Source of the DNA: Quercus robur
Lineage: Eukaryota > Streptophyta > Magnoliopsida > Fagales > Fagaceae
Direction: 5' to 3'
Assembly (NCBI RefSeq): GCF_932294415.1
Contig: NC_065542.1
Span: forward strand, 43,055,942 to 43,119,941
DNA: 64,000 nucleotides
The translations under genes and the position numbers were made by a program. How positions within the stretch are numbered: position 1 is the first letter of the stretch; every line of letters starts with the position of its first letter. Positions 59,771 to 64,000 of this stretch are shown one piece after another. The notes under the pieces are model-generated. The model saw nothing but the letters and a program-made list of their open reading frames with translations. It made no database searches and had not been told where the DNA came from.

Positions 59771-61454
59771 AATGCATCATGAAGATTAGTGACTAGTAAG
59801 TATATATATAGATCCTACACATAGGGCTCCTCAAAACTTTCGCTTGATGGTTGAGCTTGTCAAAGTAGATCCTTTAAAGAGAGTTATGTAAGAAAGAAAC
59901 TAATAAATTTGGTAGTTTGTTAGTTGTTACATCCAAACAGCAAGATGAAAGAAAAAGACAGCAATATGAAGAGAGAGTTGTTGCTAGCACGTTCCCCAAC
60001 TACCAAACAAATGCAAATAAAAAAAAGAAAAATCACTTCCGCGAGCTTATATCCGCTATCAATATAAATTTGTTTCGATGAAATTATAATAAAGACTGCT
60101 CATTATTCATAAAAATAAAATAAAATAAAGACTTCTCATTTACTAGCAGAATTTGGTACGGAATTGGGCCCAAAAAACTTATGCTTCACTTTTATAAAAA
60201 ATATAAATAAAAAAATAATGCTTCACGGTTCAATATAAGATCCTATTATGAATTATTATTATTTATTAGTTCCACTTATATAAAAAATCAATTAATATCT
60301 TGGCTCAATGATAAATAATACATATCATAAAGTAAATACTATAGGATGAAATTCTATCATATCAATAACAATAAAAAAAACAATACTATAAATTACGTCA
60401 AAAAAAAAGAAAAAGTGATCATTGTTTGTCTGCATGAAAAAGAAAATTATCAATTACAAATGTGAATTATATTCATAGATGATGTTTTCTACTAGAATGT
60501 ACACACAAAAAATCACTAAAGTGAAAAGAAACCTAATATCTTATATAAATGTTAAAGGCATTTTCTTTTAATATATATATATATATATTAAAAGTTTCAT
60601 CTATAAAAACCTAATTTAAAATGGCTTGTGAAGGATCTTATAAATTATAATACAATGATATTACTTGGTTTCTTTATAAGAAAAATCAAGGTTTGCTCCT
60701 CCACTTGTTGTAGTTATTAAATTATTAAAACGAAAGTGATAAATGGATTAATAGGAGACTATTAATTTTTTTTTTTTGAAAATAAATAAATAAATAAATA
60801 AGACTTATTGAAATATTTTTCTAGATCTGTCTATCTTAAAATGAATAGTTTGTCCAAGTTTCTAAGAGAATCATTAACTAAAATAATTTTCAAAGTTTTC
60901 TTGATCACATTTTTACTTTGATTGATCTTATCCCAAATTAATTGAACATTATATATATATATATATATTATTTATTTATTTATTTGTCATTTTCTTGAGG
61001 ATGCCAATCAAAACTACCATTCCATCCAAAGTGATAAAGTCTACAATCTATATAATCTTATAATAACTATCATCTATCATTCTCAAGAAAATACAAAAAT
61101 CAAAAGCTAGCATAAATATATAATATATTTGTAACCTATCTCCCTAAGTATTACAAAAAACAAAGAGCATATATATAAATTTTGTATTATATCAAGGTTC
61201 GTATCAATGAGGATGGACCTTCTCAATTAAAGTTGCCCAAAATATCAAAACCAAAACCAAATGAAAGAGGAAAAGAAAACTTTTCCCCAGCTGATTTAAA
61301 TTTTCATCCAACCATCCATTCCTCTCAATTTCTCCTAATACCTAACATGTACCTTTCAGCCACAAACTATTTCCTATCCTCTTCAATCTTCCATCACGCA
61401 TAGCCAAACCAGTTTTACCTTCACAACCATAATCTTAAAAAACCAAAATCCACG
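59771..61454. other. Gene-free AT-rich region and 5' flank of the DUF247 gene
   Basis: No coding region is supported up to the DUF247 start. TA runs occur near 60573-60589 and 60951-60968. A TATATATAAATTTTG element at about 61169-61183 and a leader rich in CCAAAACC could belong to the DUF247 promoter. Confidence 0.4.
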
Positions 61455-62798
61455 ATGGGAACCAATTCTGTAGAAGGAGAAGCCAATCACATAGTGAGTA
61501 TCTGGGAGATCAACAAGGATTACCTAGATTCGATGCACGAGAAGATCAGCCAAACCCCAAAGTTACTAAGCAAAGCCGCAGGTAAAAGAGCATGTTGCAT
61601 TTTCAGAGTTCCCAAGAGCCTAATGGACATCAACGGCAAGTCGTATCAACCCCAAATCGTTTCCATCGGCCCCTATCATTGTGGTGAGTCTCACCTACAA
61701 ATGATCGAGGAGCACAAGTGGAGGTACCTAGGTTCTTTGCTCTCTAGGAACAAAACTATAGGTTTAACCTTGGAGGACTACTTGAAAAGCATACAACCAC
61801 TTGAAAAAGAAGCTAGAGAGTGTTATTCAGAGACCATACACCTTAGCCCTGATGAGTTCCTTGAAATGATGGTTGTTGATGGTTGTTTTTTATTAGAGTT
61901 GTTTCGAAAGGTTAACAATCCGAAACTGTTTGAGCCTGATGACCCTATCGTCACCATGGCTTGGATAATACCTTTTTTCTATAGAGACTTTCTTCGACTG
62001 GAAAATCAGATTCCATTTTTTGTTTTGGAACGTTTATTTGAGATTACAAAAATGCCTAACGAGGAGTCTGGTCCATCTTTGTCCTTGCTTGCTTTGCGAT
62101 TCTTTAACAACATAATTCAGAGACGCGAAGATATCATAGAGAGTCACAAAGATCTCAAGGGCTTGCATTTGCTTGACTTGGTACGCTCAAGTTTTATCCC
62201 ACCCCATCAAGAATTGCCAAAGAGGGGCAACATACCAACACATATCATCCACTGTGTCTCGAAGCTACGTCATTCGGGGATTTGTCTCAATCCAGGCAAA
62301 GAAGACAGCTTCTTGGTTGTGAAATTCCATCATGGTGTGATCGAGATGCCTACTATAACCATCGACGATTTCATGACACCTTTCTTGGTAAACTGTGTGG
62401 CATTCGAGCAATGTCACAGTAGTTCCTCTAAGCACCTTACTACTTACGCTACATTTTTGGATAGCCTTGTCAACACAGCTAAGGACGTGGAGTACCTTAG
62501 TGATTGCAACATAATCGAGAATTTCTTTGGGACCGAGGCCGAGGTTGCTCGGTTCATCAACAATTTGGGTAAGGATGTGGCGTTTGATATTGATTTGTGT
62601 TATTTGTCGAAGTTGTTCAATGATGTTCACGACCATTATCAGAATAGTTGGCATGTACAGTGGGCAGGCTTCAAGTATAGGTATTTTGACACCCCTTGGT
62701 CGTTTATTTCTGCATTGGCTGCCTTTGTGCTCTTGCTCCTTACAGTTACACAGACTTTTTACACGGTCTTAGCTTATGTGAATCCTCCTAAGAAATAA
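61455..62798 (+). CDS. DUF247 (UPF0481) protein
   Basis: An intronless frame of 447 residues, a usual length for this plant family. DUF247 proteins are plasma-membrane-associated proteins of mostly unknown function; some grass members act in self-incompatibility. Family hallmarks are present in order: IFRVPKSLMDINGKSYQPQI then SIGPYH near residues 50-76, EEHKWRYL, EMMVVDGCFLLELF, DFLRLENQIPFFVLERLF, HLLDLVRSSF and the conserved FHHGVIEMPTITIDD with NCVAFEQC. The last 30 residues hold one hydrophobic segment (about 416-440, FISALAAFVLLLLTV) and a short PPKK tail, the typical C-terminal anchor. The start ATG sits in a good plant context (CACGATGGGA) and the frame is undamaged. Its biological role cannot be inferred from the sequence. 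Confidence 0.95.
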   Translation: MGTNSVEGEANHIVSIWEINKDYLDSMHEKISQTPKLLSKAAGKRACCIFRVPKSLMDINGKSYQPQIVSIGPYHCGESHLQMIEEHKWRYLGSLLSRNKTIGLTLEDYLKSIQPLEKEARECYSETIHLSPDEFLEMMVVDGCFLLELFRKVNNPKLFEPDDPIVTMAWIIPFFYRDFLRLENQIPFFVLERLFEITKMPNEESGPSLSLLALRFFNNIIQRREDIIESHKDLKGLHLLDLVRSSFIPPHQELPKRGNIPTHIIHCVSKLRHSGICLNPGKEDSFLVVKFHHGVIEMPTITIDDFMTPFLVNCVAFEQCHSSSSKHLTTYATFLDSLVNTAKDVEYLSDCNIIENFFGTEAEVARFINNLGKDVAFDIDLCYLSKLFNDVHDHYQNSWHVQWAGFKYRYFDTPWSFISALAAFVLLLLTVTQTFYTVLAYVNPPKK

Positions 62799-63048
62799 TA
62801 ATGAGCCTCCTATTCTCTCCACACATTGATTAAACCATGTTTAATTATAGTCGATCATGATCATACATTTAAGAGGATCATGGATTTGTAATTGTGTGAA
62901 ATTTTTTGTAATTTGTTGTGTCACTTTTGAGTTCTTGTAATAGACCCATCTTGCCTCAAGGGTTAGCTCTGTGCTTGCGAGGCCAACATGAAGTGAGAAT
63001 GTGAGACAGATCGTAGACAAAATGCTAATTTGTGTGTATATGTCATTT

Positions 63049-63577
63049 TTTTTTTTTTGAAAGTGAAATGGATTTCATTAAGCATTAACCACGTCCAAAA
63101 ACAGAGCATCTAAAACAGGGGGAGAGGACTCCTCCAACCATACAACCTCATCACCCAAGCCTTTAGCAAACTTAGCCAAACAATGAGCCACACCATTGGC
63201 TGTGCGGTGTACCCACCCAACAGAAACAACCCGTAGGCCTGAACATAAGCAATGAATATCCCCATACAGATTTCCCAGGCGTGAACCATTCGGCTGTGAG
63301 CTGGAAATGTTCCTCATGACCGACCTGTTATCACCTTCAACAAGAAGCTCGGTGAAGCCCGCATCGACGGCAAGCCATGCAAAATTGCGGACCTTGTTTG
63401 GGATATGAAGCTTCCATAGCTTTCCCCACACCATGCTTTTTCCCAACGGCAAAGAGCCCTCACCCCTACCATCCGTCTCTTTCTTCAATTCTCTGGCCAA
63501 GTGGTACCCTGTTTTAACTGAATATACTCCCTCTGTAGAATGCAGCCAGAACAGAGCATCATTTGTGTGTCGGCATC
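63049..63577 (-). mobile_element. Rearranged, truncated LINE fragment with target duplication
   Basis: On the minus strand a 140-residue frame (63078-63500) joins a zinc-knuckle-region piece (WKLHIPNKVRNFAW) directly to an RNase H piece (FTELLVEGDNRSVMRNI, GWVHRTANGVAHCLAKFA). The sequence normally between them is gone. A poly-A tail (T-run at 63049-63058) and a 21-bp direct duplication (63028-63048 and 63578-63598, containing TTTGTGTGTATATGTC) mark it as a LINE insertion. A partial extra copy of the duplication core, ATTTGTGTGT, lies at 63561-63570 just inside the 5' end. Confidence 0.9.
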
Positions 63578-63598
63578 ATTTGTGTGTATATGTCATTT

Positions 63599-64000
63599 AC
63601 TCATTCCTTAAGGATGTTATTGTCATTTCAAAAAATATAGAACGGTCGCTATTAAAAAAAAGAAGTAACAAACAGTCAACGGTCCAGCATTGGCCCGTTT
63701 GAGGCTAGATCTGCATTGCGCCAAATCGCACTATGATCAATTCTATGATATCCCAATCCCACGCATGCATTAGAGAAAGTAGGTCTAATAGTTAAAAGAT
63801 GTTATTTCTTATACTAGCATCGTGAATCTTAAATTATAGATTAAATAAATGTTGTACACATTTGCAAAATGTTCTGTGACTGGCTAAGTTGTGTGACCTG
63901 AAAGTCTCAAATAAGAAAACAAACCATAAAATCGGAATTTATGTGAAAAATAAAATGGGAAAGCGCCTTGTTTGAAGAAAAATAATGGCTACTTATCAGC
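63599..64000. other. Gene-free flank
   Basis: No coding region or clear repeat is recognised in the last 400 bases. Confidence 0.4.

Overview
The window is plant nuclear DNA: AT-rich, with GT-AG introns, many microsatellites and dense transposable elements of types usual in flowering plants. Gene content (plant succinyl-CoA ligase beta, long-chain alcohol oxidase, a P-class PPR protein, a DUF247 protein, ARID4-like and RAD51 fragments) and repeat style suggest a woody eudicot, perhaps Fagales. That taxonomic guess is inference only.

Layout. At 1-8.3 kb lies a partial, decayed copy of the mitochondrial succinyl-CoA ligase beta gene (minus strand, exons 2-12, two frameshifts, a LINE in one intron). 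At 9.2-14.7 kb is an apparently complete FAD-dependent long-chain alcohol oxidase gene (plus strand, 3 exons, with a hAT-type element in intron 2). At 15.9-22.8 kb the first segment recurs in direct orientation, and there the succinyl-CoA ligase gene is complete: 12 exons encode 421 residues on the minus strand. From 23.3 to 28.2 kb the DNA is AT-rich and without genes, apart from a Mutator-type MITE and a second copy of a 190-bp element. At 28.2-30.5 kb is an intronless PPR gene (minus strand). From 31 to 33 kb are a MITE and a 5'-truncated LINE with a perfect 17-bp target duplication. At 34.6-36.1 kb are the last five exons of an ARID4-like ARID/PHD gene, in frame but with altered zinc ligands. 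At 40.4-40.7 kb are two frameshifted RAD51 exons. A 10.4-kb LTR retrotransposon fills 43.1-53.5 kb; it encodes gag but no pol. From 53.5 to 59.8 kb is a cluster of DNA-transposon and LTR fragments: a GC-rich hAT MITE, a PIF/Harbinger-type element that appears to carry a captured exon, a tRNA-derived SINE and a degenerate minisatellite. A complete DUF247 gene lies at 61.5-62.8 kb, and a rearranged LINE fragment at 63.0-63.6 kb.

The four intact genes (succinyl-CoA ligase beta, alcohol oxidase, PPR, DUF247) do not form a pathway; they look like independent genes separated by repeats. The most informative structures are the tandem duplication with one decayed copy, which allows relative dating of insertions, and the large gag-only retrotransposon. 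I found no clear sign of a wholly new biological system.
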